DNA from: Secundilactobacillus silagei JCM 19001
Lineage (GTDB): Bacteria; Bacillota; Bacilli; Lactobacillales; Lactobacillaceae
Length of the DNA stretch: 64,000 bases
Assembly (NCBI RefSeq): GCF_002217945.1
Contig: NZ_BCMG01000003.1
Coordinates: forward strand, 1 to 64,000
Direction: 5' to 3'
The notes beneath the pieces were generated by a model. The model was not told where the DNA came from, ran no database searches, and saw only the letters and a list, made by a program, of their open reading frames with translations. The translations under genes were made by a program, and so were the position numbers. Positions 16,597-25,366 of this stretch are shown here, piece by piece (within the stretch, counting starts at the first letter, position 1; the number at the start of each line of letters is the position of its first letter).

Positions 16597-17946
16597 CTAT
16601 ATTTTAGACTTAACGAGGTGCTTTCTTCCTAACGCCCAATACACACATCCGCCCACAACAAAGCCCACGAACCATGATAGGTTCACAATGAAGGCTGCTG
16701 AAACAGCACCCAGCAGCAGTGCTAACGGTGCCCGCCAAGTGAACTGAGGTTGCTGACTATTATCATACAGCGCTACAAGATTTATCTTTTGGTGCCGGTG
16801 CCAGTAGTACTCGATCAGAATAATCGCCGTCATTGGACCGAGAAAGATCGAATACAGGTGGATGAATAAGGCCAGGCCCTGCGCTGAACTATCCTGCACT
16901 AACACCCACGGACAGGTGACGACTGCTAGAACACCCACAATCGTCGTGGCTAACTGCTGCGGCATTTTCAACAGTGACGTCAGCATGTAAGTTGGCGGCA
17001 TCATGTTGGCAACCGTATTGGTGGTAATCGTCCCTAAAACGATAAAGCCGGAAATCAGCACCGTCATCCAAGCATGAGGCATCAGCTGTGCCATGGCAGT
17101 GACCGGACTGGCGATTCCCGTGACCACCGCCAACATGGCCCCAGTAATGATCGTCATGCCGTACGCGAGTCCAATGGGGATCAGGTACAGTAAGCCGCGT
17201 TGATGGTCGTGTAGATTCGGCTTTAATTCACGGGAATAGTCCGCTGCCGATTCAAAAATGGCGGTGTAGTTCCCTAAGAAGGCCACGATGAACCCGAAGA
17301 ACGGCAGCCCCCAGGTTCCAGTGGGTTGAACCAGCTTTTGCTGAATCGCCGGTTGATGCTGGGTCACCAGTAGGATAAATACGCCTAACATGGCGACCAT
17401 CACCACCGTGGCAATGACCCCCGTCACTAATTTGATCGACTGAAAGCCCCACAGTGCCATGACGACTTGAACGATTTGTAAGATTAAGAAACATTCAAAC
17501 GTGTGGTCGCCGTGATACCCCAACAGCATTCGCCCAATTTGATTCAGTGCCAGCGCGCCCGTCCAGGATTGAAACCCGAACCACACGATGGCAGGAATAC
17601 CACGAAACAGGCTCGCTAACTTGGCCCCCTTCACGCCAAACGATAAGCGCAGCTGAATCACGTACGGCGCGCCCGTGCGATAGCCAAACCGGTCGTTTAA
17701 CGTAAAGATCACGGTAATGATCAGAATGGCGATGCCGGCAGCAGCTAGCGTCTGCAGTAGGTTCATGGTGGCCACGCCGGCGACCACGATGGACGAGCCC
17801 AAGGTGATGTTGCCAATGTTGAACCCATCACCTAGCCACATGGCCATGTAAGCCAATCGGCCCATCTTGCGCCGATCATCCGGGATCGGTTTTAAATCAG
17901 TCGCAACCCCGGAATGAGTCCGCTGAGCAACTGTCGGTGGTGTCAT
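16597..17946 (-). CDS. NCS1-family nucleobase/HMP-type permease
   Basis: This 449-residue transporter has about 12 membrane segments and NCS1 signatures, including the start MAMWLGDGFNIGNITLGSS near 33, GYRTGAPYVIQLRLSFGVKG near 92 and FQSWTGALALNQ near 128. NCS1 permeases move purines, pyrimidines, hydantoins, allantoin or the thiamine precursor HMP. Its start overlaps the stop of the amidohydrolase gene (ATGA), so both come from one message headed by a TPP riboswitch. By neighbourhood to an allantoinase-like gene it would be called an allantoin permease; by its riboswitch it would be a thiamine-pyrimidine (CytX-like) permease. The sequence alone does not settle this. Confidence 0.88.
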   Translation of the reverse strand: MTPPTVAQRTHSGVATDLKPIPDDRRKMGRLAYMAMWLGDGFNIGNITLGSSIVVAGVATMNLLQTLAAAGIAILIITVIFTLNDRFGYRTGAPYVIQLRLSFGVKGAKLASLFRGIPAIVWFGFQSWTGALALNQIGRMLLGYHGDHTFECFLILQIVQVVMALWGFQSIKLVTGVIATVVMVAMLGVFILLVTQHQPAIQQKLVQPTGTWGLPFFGFIVAFLGNYTAIFESAADYSRELKPNLHDHQRGLLYLIPIGLAYGMTIITGAMLAVVTGIASPVTAMAQLMPHAWMTVLISGFIVLGTITTNTVANMMPPTYMLTSLLKMPQQLATTIVGVLAVVTCPWVLVQDSSAQGLALFIHLYSIFLGPMTAIILIEYYWHRHQKINLVALYDNSQQPQFTWRAPLALLLGAVSAAFIVNLSWFVGFVVGGCVYWALGRKHLVKSKI

Positions 17947-19325
17947 TTAGCGTCCCCCGTGACGTTTTGATTCTTAAGAAATTGGCCGGTGGGCTGCTCA
18001 TCAAAGTCTTGTCCCAGTTCGAAAATAGTTTTACCGCGCAATAACGTTCTGGTAACCCGGCAGTGAATCTGGCGGCCAACGTATGCGGAGATTGGATTCT
18101 TATAGTAGAGATCTTCTGCCCGCAACGTATAGGATTGGCTGGGATCTAGCAACGCAATGTCAGCATCGGCGCCAACCGTGAGTTGCCCCTTCCCTTTTAG
18201 CCCAAAGAGCTTCGCCGGGCCAGCCGCGGTTAGTTGCACAAACTGCTGCAGACTTAACCGGCCGGATTTAACGGCGACATCGTAAAACAGATCCAGATTG
18301 TTCTGCGCGCCGCTGATGCCGCCCCAGACCTCAAAAATGTTGTTATTCGGATTAGCCTTCATCTCGACTGGTGCCGGTGAATGGTCGGAGGTCACGGCAT
18401 TGACGTGGCCGGCCTGCACTTCACGCCAGAGATCCGCTTGTACTGCCGGTGTCCGCAAAGCTGGTGAGCATTTCGCCAACGGCCCGATCCGCTTGAAATC
18501 TTCAGTGGTCAGCGTCAGATAATGCACGCAGGTTTCGCAAGTTACGTCCTGTCCTTCTACTTGTGCGCGGTGCACCTCACGAACGGATTCACCCGTTGAC
18601 AGGTGAACAAAGTGCAGCTTACAGCCGGTCTGTTTCGCCAGATACAGCGCCCGTCTCACCGCTTCGACTTCAACCATTGGTGTCCGTGAATCAATGTAGG
18701 CTTGAATATCGGTGTGATGATGGGCAATCGCATCCGCCGCGAGCCGGTCCGTCAAAACAGCGTTCTCAGCGTGCAGTGACAGGCGCAAACCGGTTTTAGC
18801 AATCGCCTGCATCCCCCGGTAGAGGTCGTAGTCATCCACGTTATGAAAGTCCCCCGGTTCATCGCTGCCAGTAGTTGCCATGAAGCCCTTATAGCCCGCT
18901 GCACCAGCGTCCGCCATGGGACCGATTTCCGCTTGATTGTCCGGTACTAAACCGCCGTACAGGGCAAAGTCAATGTAGGACTTGCCCTCAGCAATTTGCC
19001 GGTGACGCTTAAACTCCGCGGCCGTGGTCCGAGCCGGTAAGGCATTTAACGGCATGACTACCATACTGGTCGTCCCACCGGCTGCCAGTGCCTGACTGCC
19101 CGTGTGATAATCTTCCCAGTTACTACGCCCCGGTTCGTTGATGTGTACGTGCGCGTCCACCATGCCAGGCAAGACTAACTGCCCGTGCGCATCAATCACT
19201 TCTTTAGCTTCAGATGACAGTTCACCGATCGCGGCAATTTTGCCGTCCTTAATCGCTAGATCACCGTTTACCACACCCATTGGCGTGACAATTAAACCAT
19301 TCTTGATCATCGTTGTTACTTGCAT
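17943..19325 (-). CDS. allB: Allantoinase-like cyclic amidohydrolase (TPP-riboswitch controlled)
   Basis: A 460-residue metal-dependent hydrolase of the dihydroorotase/allantoinase group. Metal ligands and motifs are visible: MVDAHVHINEPG (HxH), the probable carboxylated Lys in GAAGYKGFMAT, LHAENA, HFVHLSTGE and TSDHSP. The segment MPLNALPA is typical of AllB rather than of dihydroorotase or dihydropyrimidinase. The start is the ATG at 19325, six bases after TTGGAGG; a longer frame to 19394 runs through the riboswitch terminator and is not used. The TPP aptamer just upstream is unexpected for allantoin use and raises the possibility that the substrate is a thiamine-related ring compound. It is co-translated with the NCS1 permease. 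Confidence 0.87.
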   Translation of the reverse strand: MQVTTMIKNGLIVTPMGVVNGDLAIKDGKIAAIGELSSEAKEVIDAHGQLVLPGMVDAHVHINEPGRSNWEDYHTGSQALAAGGTTSMVVMPLNALPARTTAAEFKRHRQIAEGKSYIDFALYGGLVPDNQAEIGPMADAGAAGYKGFMATTGSDEPGDFHNVDDYDLYRGMQAIAKTGLRLSLHAENAVLTDRLAADAIAHHHTDIQAYIDSRTPMVEVEAVRRALYLAKQTGCKLHFVHLSTGESVREVHRAQVEGQDVTCETCVHYLTLTTEDFKRIGPLAKCSPALRTPAVQADLWREVQAGHVNAVTSDHSPAPVEMKANPNNNIFEVWGGISGAQNNLDLFYDVAVKSGRLSLQQFVQLTAAGPAKLFGLKGKGQLTVGADADIALLDPSQSYTLRAEDLYYKNPISAYVGRQIHCRVTRTLLRGKTIFELGQDFDEQPTGQFLKNQNVTGDAK

Positions 19326-19366
19326 CCTGTGCCTCCAAGCCAACACTGTGACTGGTAGCGAGCAAT

Positions 19367-19401
19367 AAAAAAAGTCCACCTGAATTAACTTCAAATGGAC
19401 T
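19367..19401 (-). terminator. Riboswitch terminator
   Basis: AGTCCA-TTTGAA and TTCAGG-TGGACT form a stem followed by TTTTTTT on the minus strand, placed between the TPP aptamer and the amidohydrolase start. It is the natural expression platform for attenuation. Confidence 0.8.
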
Positions 19402-19417
19402 GGTAGTCTTTGTCGAC

Positions 19418-19496
19418 TAACATGGCGCTCCCTACGGCAGTACGAACTGCATCAGGTTCTTTGGGTATTTCTCAGCTATCACTAGCACCCCAGACC
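19418..19496 (-). promoter_or_regulatory. TPP riboswitch (THI box)
   Basis: On the minus strand the conserved TPP aptamer blocks occur in order: GGGGTGCT, GCTGAGAAATACCC, GAACCTGATGCAGTT and GTACTGCCGTAGGGA. Spacing is compact and normal. High thiamine pyrophosphate should favour the downstream terminator and switch off the amidohydrolase-permease operon. Confidence 0.93.
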
Positions 19497-19530
19497 ACAA
19501 TGTTTATTAAATTTAAAAACCTTAGTTCTC

Positions 19531-19559
19531 ATTAAAACGGGTTTACTGGAACAAGTCAA
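19531..19559 (-). promoter_or_regulatory. Promoter of the TPP-riboswitch operon
   Basis: TTGACT (19559-19554) and TTTAAT (19536-19531) on the minus strand are separated by 17 bases, about 40 bases upstream of the aptamer. Confidence 0.7.
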
Positions 19560-19597
19560 GTGTTTTCAACTTTAAGTTTTTAGTGAAAGGCAATGAA

Positions 19598-19630
19598 AGG
19601 CGCTGCATTCCTCAATCGAACGCAGCGCCT
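19598..19630 (-). terminator. Terminator of the pxp operon
   Basis: AGGCGCTGC and GCAGCGCCT form a 9-base GC-rich stem 35 bases after the stop codon of the NRAMP-like gene. The T-run is broken (TTTCATTGCCTTT), so it may be leaky. Confidence 0.6.
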
Positions 19631-19664
19631 CATATGTAGGAACCTCAAAAGGCCCCATTACTAC

Positions 19665-20891
19665 CTATAACTTAATCGTCATCAACGTCTGTACCGCGGC
19701 GTAAGTCATGAAGATCACCACGATCCACCCCGTGATAATTAACCACTTAGGGTGATGATAGTCGCCCATAATCCGCTTCTTCACCGCAGCAACCAGAAGA
19801 ATCGCCAGGGCAATCGGTAGGATCATCCCGTTGATGGCACCCACCACGATCAGCACTTTGGCTGGGTTACCAACGAAGTAGAACACGATGGTTGAAGCCA
19901 AGATAAAGCCGATGATCAGTACAGACCGGAATTTATTGACCCAAGAATCCAGGGTCTGCGAGTAGTTCAAAAATGAGATCGAGGTAAAGGTCGACCCTAA
20001 CGTGGAAGTCATCCCGGCTGCTAACAGGAGTAAGCCGAAGAACTTGTAGCCAAAGTTACCAGCCGCAATCTTGAAGATGGAAGCCGCTGGGTTGGTTGGA
20101 TCAAGGGTGTGACCGGCAACCACCACGGCTAAACCGGCGAGAAACAGCATGACCCGGATCACTGAAGCGACACCGATACCAGTCAGGGCACCTTCGTTGA
20201 CGTACTTAATGTTTTCCTTCCCCTTCACGCCGCCTTCCAGCAAACGGTGACCGCCGGAAAATGAAATATAACCACCAACGGTACCACCCACGATGGTCAC
20301 GATAGAGTAGAAGTTGATTTGCGTCGGCATAAAGGTATGCTGAATCGCGGTCGCCACTGGCACGGTGGTCACGGATAGAATGTAGATCAAAATCAAAATT
20401 TTAATGACCGCCAAGACCTGCACCGTGTGATCCACCACGGTCATGGCATTTTTGACCACGAACACCGTAATGGCAGCCGCCGCGGCAATCAGCGCGCCGT
20501 ATTTCGGATCAATGCCAAACAGCACGTTGAGCCCTAATCCAGCACCGCCAATATTACCAATGTTAAAGAAGAAGCCGCCAAGAAAGATCAGGGCGGTCAG
20601 CACGTAGCCGAGACCTGGCACGACTTCATTTGCCAGCACCTGGGCCCGCTTTCCGGAAACGATAATGATCCGCCAAATGTTTAACTGAACCACGATATCC
20701 GCCACAATACAGAGTAAAATCGCAAACCCGAAGTTCGCCCCCATCTGGCCGGTAAACGACGCGGTCTGGGTCAAGAACCCTGGGCCGACAGCCGCCATGG
20801 CCATCATGAAGGCCGCACCCATGGCCACGCTAAACTTAGAGCGCTTTTTTTCTGGTGTTGGTGTTTGAGTTGCGTGTGAAGTCTCTTTCAT
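19665..20891 (-). CDS. NRAMP-related transporter of the 5-oxoprolinase operon (YcsG-like)
   Basis: A 408-residue protein with about 11 membrane segments and the NRAMP/LeuT-type fold. In MntH-type metal transporters helix 1 carries DPGN and helix 6 an MPH motif; here the corresponding stretches read GPGFLTQTASFTGQ and ISFSGGH, so the metal ligands are not conserved. It is the last gene of an operon with pxpB, pxpC and pxpA, and Bacillus subtilis has a similar NRAMP-type gene (ycsG) next to ycsF and kipIA. A role in uptake of 5-oxoproline or a related compound is plausible by context but unproven. The ATG lies 35 bases after pxpA. Confidence 0.82.
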   Translation of the reverse strand: MKETSHATQTPTPEKKRSKFSVAMGAAFMMAMAAVGPGFLTQTASFTGQMGANFGFAILLCIVADIVVQLNIWRIIIVSGKRAQVLANEVVPGLGYVLTALIFLGGFFFNIGNIGGAGLGLNVLFGIDPKYGALIAAAAAITVFVVKNAMTVVDHTVQVLAVIKILILIYILSVTTVPVATAIQHTFMPTQINFYSIVTIVGGTVGGYISFSGGHRLLEGGVKGKENIKYVNEGALTGIGVASVIRVMLFLAGLAVVVAGHTLDPTNPAASIFKIAAGNFGYKFFGLLLLAAGMTSTLGSTFTSISFLNYSQTLDSWVNKFRSVLIIGFILASTIVFYFVGNPAKVLIVVGAINGMILPIALAILLVAAVKKRIMGDYHHPKWLIITGWIVVIFMTYAAVQTLMTIKL

Positions 20892-20926
20892 CCGATCAAT
20901 TCCCTTCTCAATGCCGGTGGTAACGA

Positions 20927-21685
20927 CTATTTGACTTGCGTAGCTGCAACATCGATTCCCTGTGCTGTCAGTGCTTGATGAATCTGTTTAACGAAGGCTA
21001 GGGCTTTCACGCCATCGCCGTGCACGCAGATCGTATCCGGCTGAATACTGATGACCTGGCCATCAATGGTAGTGACTTGGTGTGTCTGCAGCATTTTAAT
21101 CGTCCGGTCAACGGCGACCTGACTGTCTTCGATCACGGCACCCGGCTTGGAACGGGAAACCAGACTGCCATCCGCTTCATAAGCGCGGTCGGCAAAGACT
21201 TCCTGTTCGTAGGGAATCCCCACCGCCTTAGCAGCCCGGATCAACTCGCTGTTTGCCAAACCGACTAACATCAGCTGCGGGTCAACTTCCTTGATGCCTT
21301 CACAGATCTTATAAGCCAGGTCATAGTCCTTGGCAGCCATGTTATATAGCGCACCATGGGGTTTGACGTGGTGCAATCTGTGCGTTGGCGCAAACGCCTG
21401 CAGGGCACCGATCTGATACTTCACGTCCGCCTTAGCCGCGTCGGGTGCGATCTTCATCGGCCGGCGACCAAACCCCTGCAGATCTGGTAATCCGGGATGT
21501 GCACCCAACTGCACGTGACTGGCAACGGCCAGATCAACGGTGTGCTGCATGACTTCCGGGTCACCAGCGTGAAACCCACAGGCGATGTTAGCTGAAGTAA
21601 TGTATGGAATGACCTGATCATCCAGACCTAACGTGTAGCGGCCAAAACTTTCCCCTAAATCACAATTTAAATCGACTTGTGTCAT
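20927..21685 (-). CDS. pxpA: 5-oxoprolinase subunit A (LamB/YcsF family)
   Basis: PxpA works with PxpB and PxpC to open 5-oxoproline to glutamate with ATP. The 252-residue protein starts with the family signature VDLNCDLGESFG and has ANIACGFHAGDP near 36, GAHPGLPDLQGFGRR near 64 and HVKPHGALYN near 103. The start is the ATG at 21685, preceded by AGGGAGGA; an upstream in-frame extension overlaps the accC end and lacks a ribosome site. It follows accC by 22 bases. 5-oxoproline arises spontaneously from glutamine and from protein turnover, so the operon fits nitrogen scavenging. Confidence 0.94.
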   Translation of the reverse strand: MTQVDLNCDLGESFGRYTLGLDDQVIPYITSANIACGFHAGDPEVMQHTVDLAVASHVQLGAHPGLPDLQGFGRRPMKIAPDAAKADVKYQIGALQAFAPTHRLHHVKPHGALYNMAAKDYDLAYKICEGIKEVDPQLMLVGLANSELIRAAKAVGIPYEQEVFADRAYEADGSLVSRSKPGAVIEDSQVAVDRTIKMLQTHQVTTIDGQVISIQPDTICVHGDGVKALAFVKQIHQALTAQGIDVAATQVK

Positions 21686-21707
21686 GGATATCCTCCCTTT
21701 AAAAAAA

Positions 21708-23024
21708 CTAATCTTTAGCTTGCGGCAGTAACTCCCGTTCGATAAATTCAATATCGAATTGATTTTCTTGGAAATGATGCGTCTGCAGCAAGTGGTTTAA
21801 GAAATCTAAATTCGTGTTGATACCGGCGATCACCGTTTCGTTGATTGCTACCAGCATCTTGGCCACGGCAAGTTGTCGGGTCGGCGCGTAGCTGATAATT
21901 TTAGCAATCATGGAATCGTAATTCGGTGGCACTTTGTAACCCTGATACAGGGCGGTGTCCACGCGAATTCCGTTACCGCCGGGTAAGTGCAGACCGGTAA
22001 TTTGCCCAGCACTTTGGGCGTTGATCCGGCATTCGATGGCGTAACCGTTGGCGGCTGTGGGCTTATCAAGCACCTTGCCGTCAGCAATCAGCAGTTGCGC
22101 TTTGACCAGGTCCCAGCCAGACGTCAGTTCCGTGATGGGATGTTCTACCTGGATCCGGGTGTTCATCTCCATGAAGTAAAATTGGTCGGGGCCGGCGTAC
22201 AGAAATTCCAGCGTACCGGCACCTAAATAATGCAGTTCTTCAACGGCCCGTTTAGAGACCGCCAGCATCTTGTCACGGGTAGCGGGGTCAATACTGCTGG
22301 GCGCTTCTTCCACCACTTTTTGGTGGCGGATCTGCAGCGAACAGTCCCGTTCACCGACTGCGATACCGGTACCGTCTTTAAACCCTAGAACCTGCACTTC
22401 GATGTGCCGGGGTCGTTCGATAAACTTCTCCAGGTACATTTCGTTGCTGCCAAAGGCTTGGATGGCTTCGTTTTGGGCCAAGGTAAACAGGTCGTCTAGC
22501 TGGTTAGGTGCCTGAATCAAGCGCATGCCCTTGCCACCGCCACCGGCCACGGCTTTGACCATGACTGGGTAGCCGATTTTTTCAGCATCCGCTTGGGCTT
22601 CAGCTACCGTGGTGATCTTCCCGGCACTCCCGGGGGTAACTGGCACACCAACGGCTTTTAGCGTTTCACGGGCCTTTTCCTTGTCACCCAACAAACTAAT
22701 AGTTTCGGGACGTGCGCCAATATAAGTCAGCCCGGCCTTCACACAGCGTTCCGCAAATTCAGCGTTTTCTGAGAGAAAGCCATAGCCGGGGTGAATCGCA
22801 TCCGCCCCGGTAATTTGCGCCGCACCCAGCAGATTATTCATGTTGAGGTAACTCTTCGCCGGACTGGCAGCACCAATACAAACGGCTTCATCGGCTAATT
22901 TGACGTGCAGCGCATCCTTGTCGGCGGTTGAATAGACCGCTACCGTCCGCAGCCCCAGTTCTTGGCAGGCCCGGATGATACGTACCGCGATTTCGCCGCG
23001 ATTAGCAATTAACACTTTTTCCAA
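21708..23024 (-). CDS. accC: Biotin carboxylase (AccC)
   Basis: This 438-residue ATP-grasp enzyme carboxylates the biotin on a carrier protein. It shows KVLIANRGEIAVRI at the start, HPGYGFLSENAEFAE near 75, the ATP lid AGGGGKGMR near 161, ERDCSLQIRHQKVVEEAPS near 227 and the catalytic MEMNTRIQVEHPITE block near 287. The start is TTG after AGGGGGTGG. It directly follows accB and precedes pxpA. In many firmicutes such accB/accC pairs sit beside pxpB/pxpC; whether they serve a separate carboxylase or the 5-oxoproline pathway is open. Length is slightly short but all domains are present. Confidence 0.94.
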   Translation of the reverse strand: MEKVLIANRGEIAVRIIRACQELGLRTVAVYSTADKDALHVKLADEAVCIGAASPAKSYLNMNNLLGAAQITGADAIHPGYGFLSENAEFAERCVKAGLTYIGARPETISLLGDKEKARETLKAVGVPVTPGSAGKITTVAEAQADAEKIGYPVMVKAVAGGGGKGMRLIQAPNQLDDLFTLAQNEAIQAFGSNEMYLEKFIERPRHIEVQVLGFKDGTGIAVGERDCSLQIRHQKVVEEAPSSIDPATRDKMLAVSKRAVEELHYLGAGTLEFLYAGPDQFYFMEMNTRIQVEHPITELTSGWDLVKAQLLIADGKVLDKPTAANGYAIECRINAQSAGQITGLHLPGGNGIRVDTALYQGYKVPPNYDSMIAKIISYAPTRQLAVAKMLVAINETVIAGINTNLDFLNHLLQTHHFQENQFDIEFIERELLPQAKD

Positions 23025-23035
23025 TGTGCCACCCC

Positions 23036-23473
23036 CTAAAGACTTTCAAATTCAAAGAGCGGCTGATCATATTCCACGAGGTCTTCGTTAGCTGCCAAGA
23101 CCTTGGTGATGCGGCCCGCTTCCGTTGCCACCACGTTATTCATCATCTTCATGGCTTCGATCACCGCCACGGTCTGCCCCGCTTTCACGGTGTCACCGAC
23201 CTGCACAAACGGTGCGTCATCGGGATTACCGGCCGTGTAGAAGACCCCCACGAACTTGGCGTTAATGGTTTTGGCGCTGGTGGCAGGCTTCTCTGGTTGA
23301 GCAGCTACTGGCTGTGCACTCACTGCCGGCTGTGCTGGCTGGGCAACCGCACCGCGAGTGAGTTCCAGGGTTTCATCCTTGGTTTTATACTTCAACGCAC
23401 TGATCTGGTTTTCAGCCATTAATTGCATGATGGCTTTCATTTTTGAAGTTTCCAAATGATCATCTTCTTTCAT
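23036..23473 (-). CDS. accB: Biotin carboxyl carrier protein (AccB)
   Basis: A 145-residue carrier whose C-terminal domain holds the biotinylation site VIEAMKMMNNV, with Lys as the acceptor, about 35 residues before the end. The middle is an Ala/Pro/Gln-rich flexible linker (about 55-80) and the N-terminal part is a helical segment typical of bacterial AccB. I use the ATG at 23473, 5 bases after the pxpC stop codon; the ribosome site is weak there, so translation is probably coupled. A start at an internal ATG 11 codons later is possible. The gene lies between pxpC and accC in one operon. Confidence 0.9.
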   Translation of the reverse strand: MKEDDHLETSKMKAIMQLMAENQISALKYKTKDETLELTRGAVAQPAQPAVSAQPVAAQPEKPATSAKTINAKFVGVFYTAGNPDDAPFVQVGDTVKAGQTVAVIEAMKMMNNVVATEAGRITKVLAANEDLVEYDQPLFEFESL

Positions 23474-23477
23474 ATTA

Positions 23478-24479
23478 TTAATTGTTAAATAGTGTTGCGA
23501 TTCGCTGCGCCGGTTCACGAATGCTTGATATCTGCGTCTGAAACTGGTGAGCGGCTTTAATGGCAGCTGTACTGCCGTAATTTTTACTGTAAAGAGTCTG
23601 ACTCTGCGCTAAATCGATCCATTGAAACTGGACCTGCTGCCCAGGTGTCAGCTGAACCAGCTTGGGGAGATCGACCCGGGCAACCACCGCGATTACCGGG
23701 TAGCCGCCGGTAGTCTGCCGGTCAGCTAACAGTACAATAGGCTGGCCGTCTCGCGGTACTTGCACGCCGCCTAACACGGTACCTTCCGACAGCATTTCCG
23801 TCACCTTGCTGGTATCCAGGGCATGACCTTGCAGGCGGGCGCCCATCCGATCCGACTGCTGGCTGATAGCAAACCCTTGATGGGTCAGTTCCTGGCGCGT
23901 CTGCGCGGTAAAATCCTGATACTGCGGTCCCGGTGTGACCCGGATCGTGGTGACCGCTTGCTGCGAATACGGATAAGTCACGGCTTGCTGAAACTGGTGC
24001 TGCGCCGCCGTGTCGCGCACCGTGGTGAGTACGTCGCCGGCTTGCAGCTGCCGGCCGCGGTAGCCTCCCAACTGGTATTTCAGACTAGTTGACCGGCTAC
24101 CCATCACAACGGGCACTTGAATGCCACCGGTAATGGCGAGGTAGCCGAAGCGGCCAGCGGTGTAGTGGCCAATTGAGAGCTGATCACCACGGTGCGCGAA
24201 GTAAGCGCGGTAACCGTCAATTGGCCGATCATTTAACGTCATCTGGGCGGTGGCGCCGGTCACGGCAAAATGACCATCCTGCGTAAAGGTCAGGGTCGGT
24301 CCCTGTAAACTGCTTTCCAACACCGCCGCGTCCAGCTCGTTGCCGACTAACAGATTCGCCACGTTGGCGGCATCAAAATCCATCACACCAGATACCGAAA
24401 AGCCACTATCCTGTGTGGTAGTTCGACCCTGATCTTGCACGGTGGTCAACAGACCGCCAGCTTGTATTTTAAGCGCCAT
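23478..24479 (-). CDS. pxpC: 5-oxoprolinase subunit C (KipA-like)
   Basis: PxpC forms a complex with PxpB and belongs to the group related to the urea amidolyase C-terminal domain. The 333-residue protein starts LKIQAGGLLTTVQDQGR, has the segment SGVMDFDAANVANLLVGN near 32, and the conserved SDRMGARLQG near 205 followed by VLGGVQVPRDGQPIVLLADR. It matches biotin-dependent carboxyltransferase-family annotations used for KipA. The ATG at 24479 lies 6 bases after GGAGG and overlaps pxpB by 11 bases. The downstream accB/accC genes strengthen the link with a biotin system, although PxpABC itself does not need biotin. Confidence 0.92.
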   Translation of the reverse strand: MALKIQAGGLLTTVQDQGRTTTQDSGFSVSGVMDFDAANVANLLVGNELDAAVLESSLQGPTLTFTQDGHFAVTGATAQMTLNDRPIDGYRAYFAHRGDQLSIGHYTAGRFGYLAITGGIQVPVVMGSRSTSLKYQLGGYRGRQLQAGDVLTTVRDTAAQHQFQQAVTYPYSQQAVTTIRVTPGPQYQDFTAQTRQELTHQGFAISQQSDRMGARLQGHALDTSKVTEMLSEGTVLGGVQVPRDGQPIVLLADRQTTGGYPVIAVVARVDLPKLVQLTPGQQVQFQWIDLAQSQTLYSKNYGSTAAIKAAHQFQTQISSIREPAQRIATLFNN

Positions 24480-25215
24480 ACTGCACCTCCGTCTCGGCAA
24501 CCGTTTCAGTCTGTACCTGATAGTCCGCTAGATGCGCGGTAATGTGATCGTATTCAGCACGTGAGATCACGTCAAAGTGAATGTAGTCTCCCGTTTGGTA
24601 GTAAAATGGCTGCTCGCTTTCCGGTTGGAATAACCGCAGTGGCGTGCGACCAATGATCTGCCAGCCACCGGGGGATTCGATCGGATACATCCCGGTCTGT
24701 TCACCGGCGATGCCCACCGACCCAGGGGCAATCTTCAGCCGCGGTGTGGCTAATCTTGGTGTGGCCAACTGCGGGTCCAAGCCGCCAAGGTAGGCAAATC
24801 CTGGTAGGAAACCTAACATATAAATCAGGTAATCTGGTTGACTGTGCCGCTCGATCACTTGTTTTTCAGTTAACTGTGCCTTGGTCGCCACCGTTTTCAG
24901 ATCAGGTGCAAACTCGGCATCATAGCAAACGGGAATGTGCACCCGTCTGACGGTTGAACTGGCCGTCTGGTGACTATCTAGCAACGCCTTATCGATCGTC
25001 GCCTTTAGCGCTTTAAGGCTGATCTGAGCGGGTTCGTAAAACACCGTCAAGGTTCGAAAAGCTGGCAAGAATCCGGTGATTCCCTGAACTGCGAGCTGTG
25101 TCAGCTGTCGTTGCAGTTGTGCAATCTGGTGGTTGATGGCCACGCTGACCTGCCGTTCAAAGGTCACGTTCACCGCTTTATCGCCGGCTGGTAAAATTTG
25201 ATATGCAAGCACCAC
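24469..25215 (-). CDS. pxpB: 5-oxoprolinase subunit B (KipI-like)
   Basis: The 248-residue first gene of the operon encodes the PxpB/KipI partner. Typical segments are PAGDKAVNVTFE near 9, PAFRTLTVFYEP near 50, the IPVCYD strand near 95, DYLIYMLGFLPGFAYLGGLD near 128 and PGSVGIAGEQTGMYPIESPGGW near 163. In Bacillus subtilis KipI also inhibits the sporulation kinase KinA, a role without meaning in a non-sporulating lactobacillus. The start is a GTG after AGGGGGTAA, one of two adjacent GTG codons. A promoter and a GlnR-type box lie upstream. Confidence 0.92.
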   Translation of the reverse strand: MVLAYQILPAGDKAVNVTFERQVSVAINHQIAQLQRQLTQLAVQGITGFLPAFRTLTVFYEPAQISLKALKATIDKALLDSHQTASSTVRRVHIPVCYDAEFAPDLKTVATKAQLTEKQVIERHSQPDYLIYMLGFLPGFAYLGGLDPQLATPRLATPRLKIAPGSVGIAGEQTGMYPIESPGGWQIIGRTPLRLFQPESEQPFYYQTGDYIHFDVISRAEYDHITAHLADYQVQTETVAETEVQYGA

Positions 25216-25250
25216 ACTTACCCCCTATCTTCTAAACGTAATTTATGCTT

Positions 25251-25279
25251 ATTTTAGATTAAAATACAGTTAAAATCAA
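25251..25279 (-). promoter_or_regulatory. Promoter of the pxp-acc operon
   Basis: TTGATT (25279-25274) and TAAAAT (25256-25251) on the minus strand are 17 bases apart and about 35 bases from the pxpB start codon. Confidence 0.6.
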
Positions 25280-25366
25280 ATTAAAAACAAATATTGTTAC
25301 AAAATACTCATAGATATTCATATTATTCATTTTTCAAAAAGTGTCTGAGCCTTGATATAGCAATTA

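Noticed and set aside
19326-19394. N-terminal extension of the allantoinase-like gene
   Set aside because: It would translate through the TPP riboswitch terminator. The ATG at 19325 has a GGAGG site at the correct distance.
19665-20891. Manganese transporter MntH
   Set aside because: The DPGN and MPH metal-binding motifs are absent and the operon is for 5-oxoproline use.
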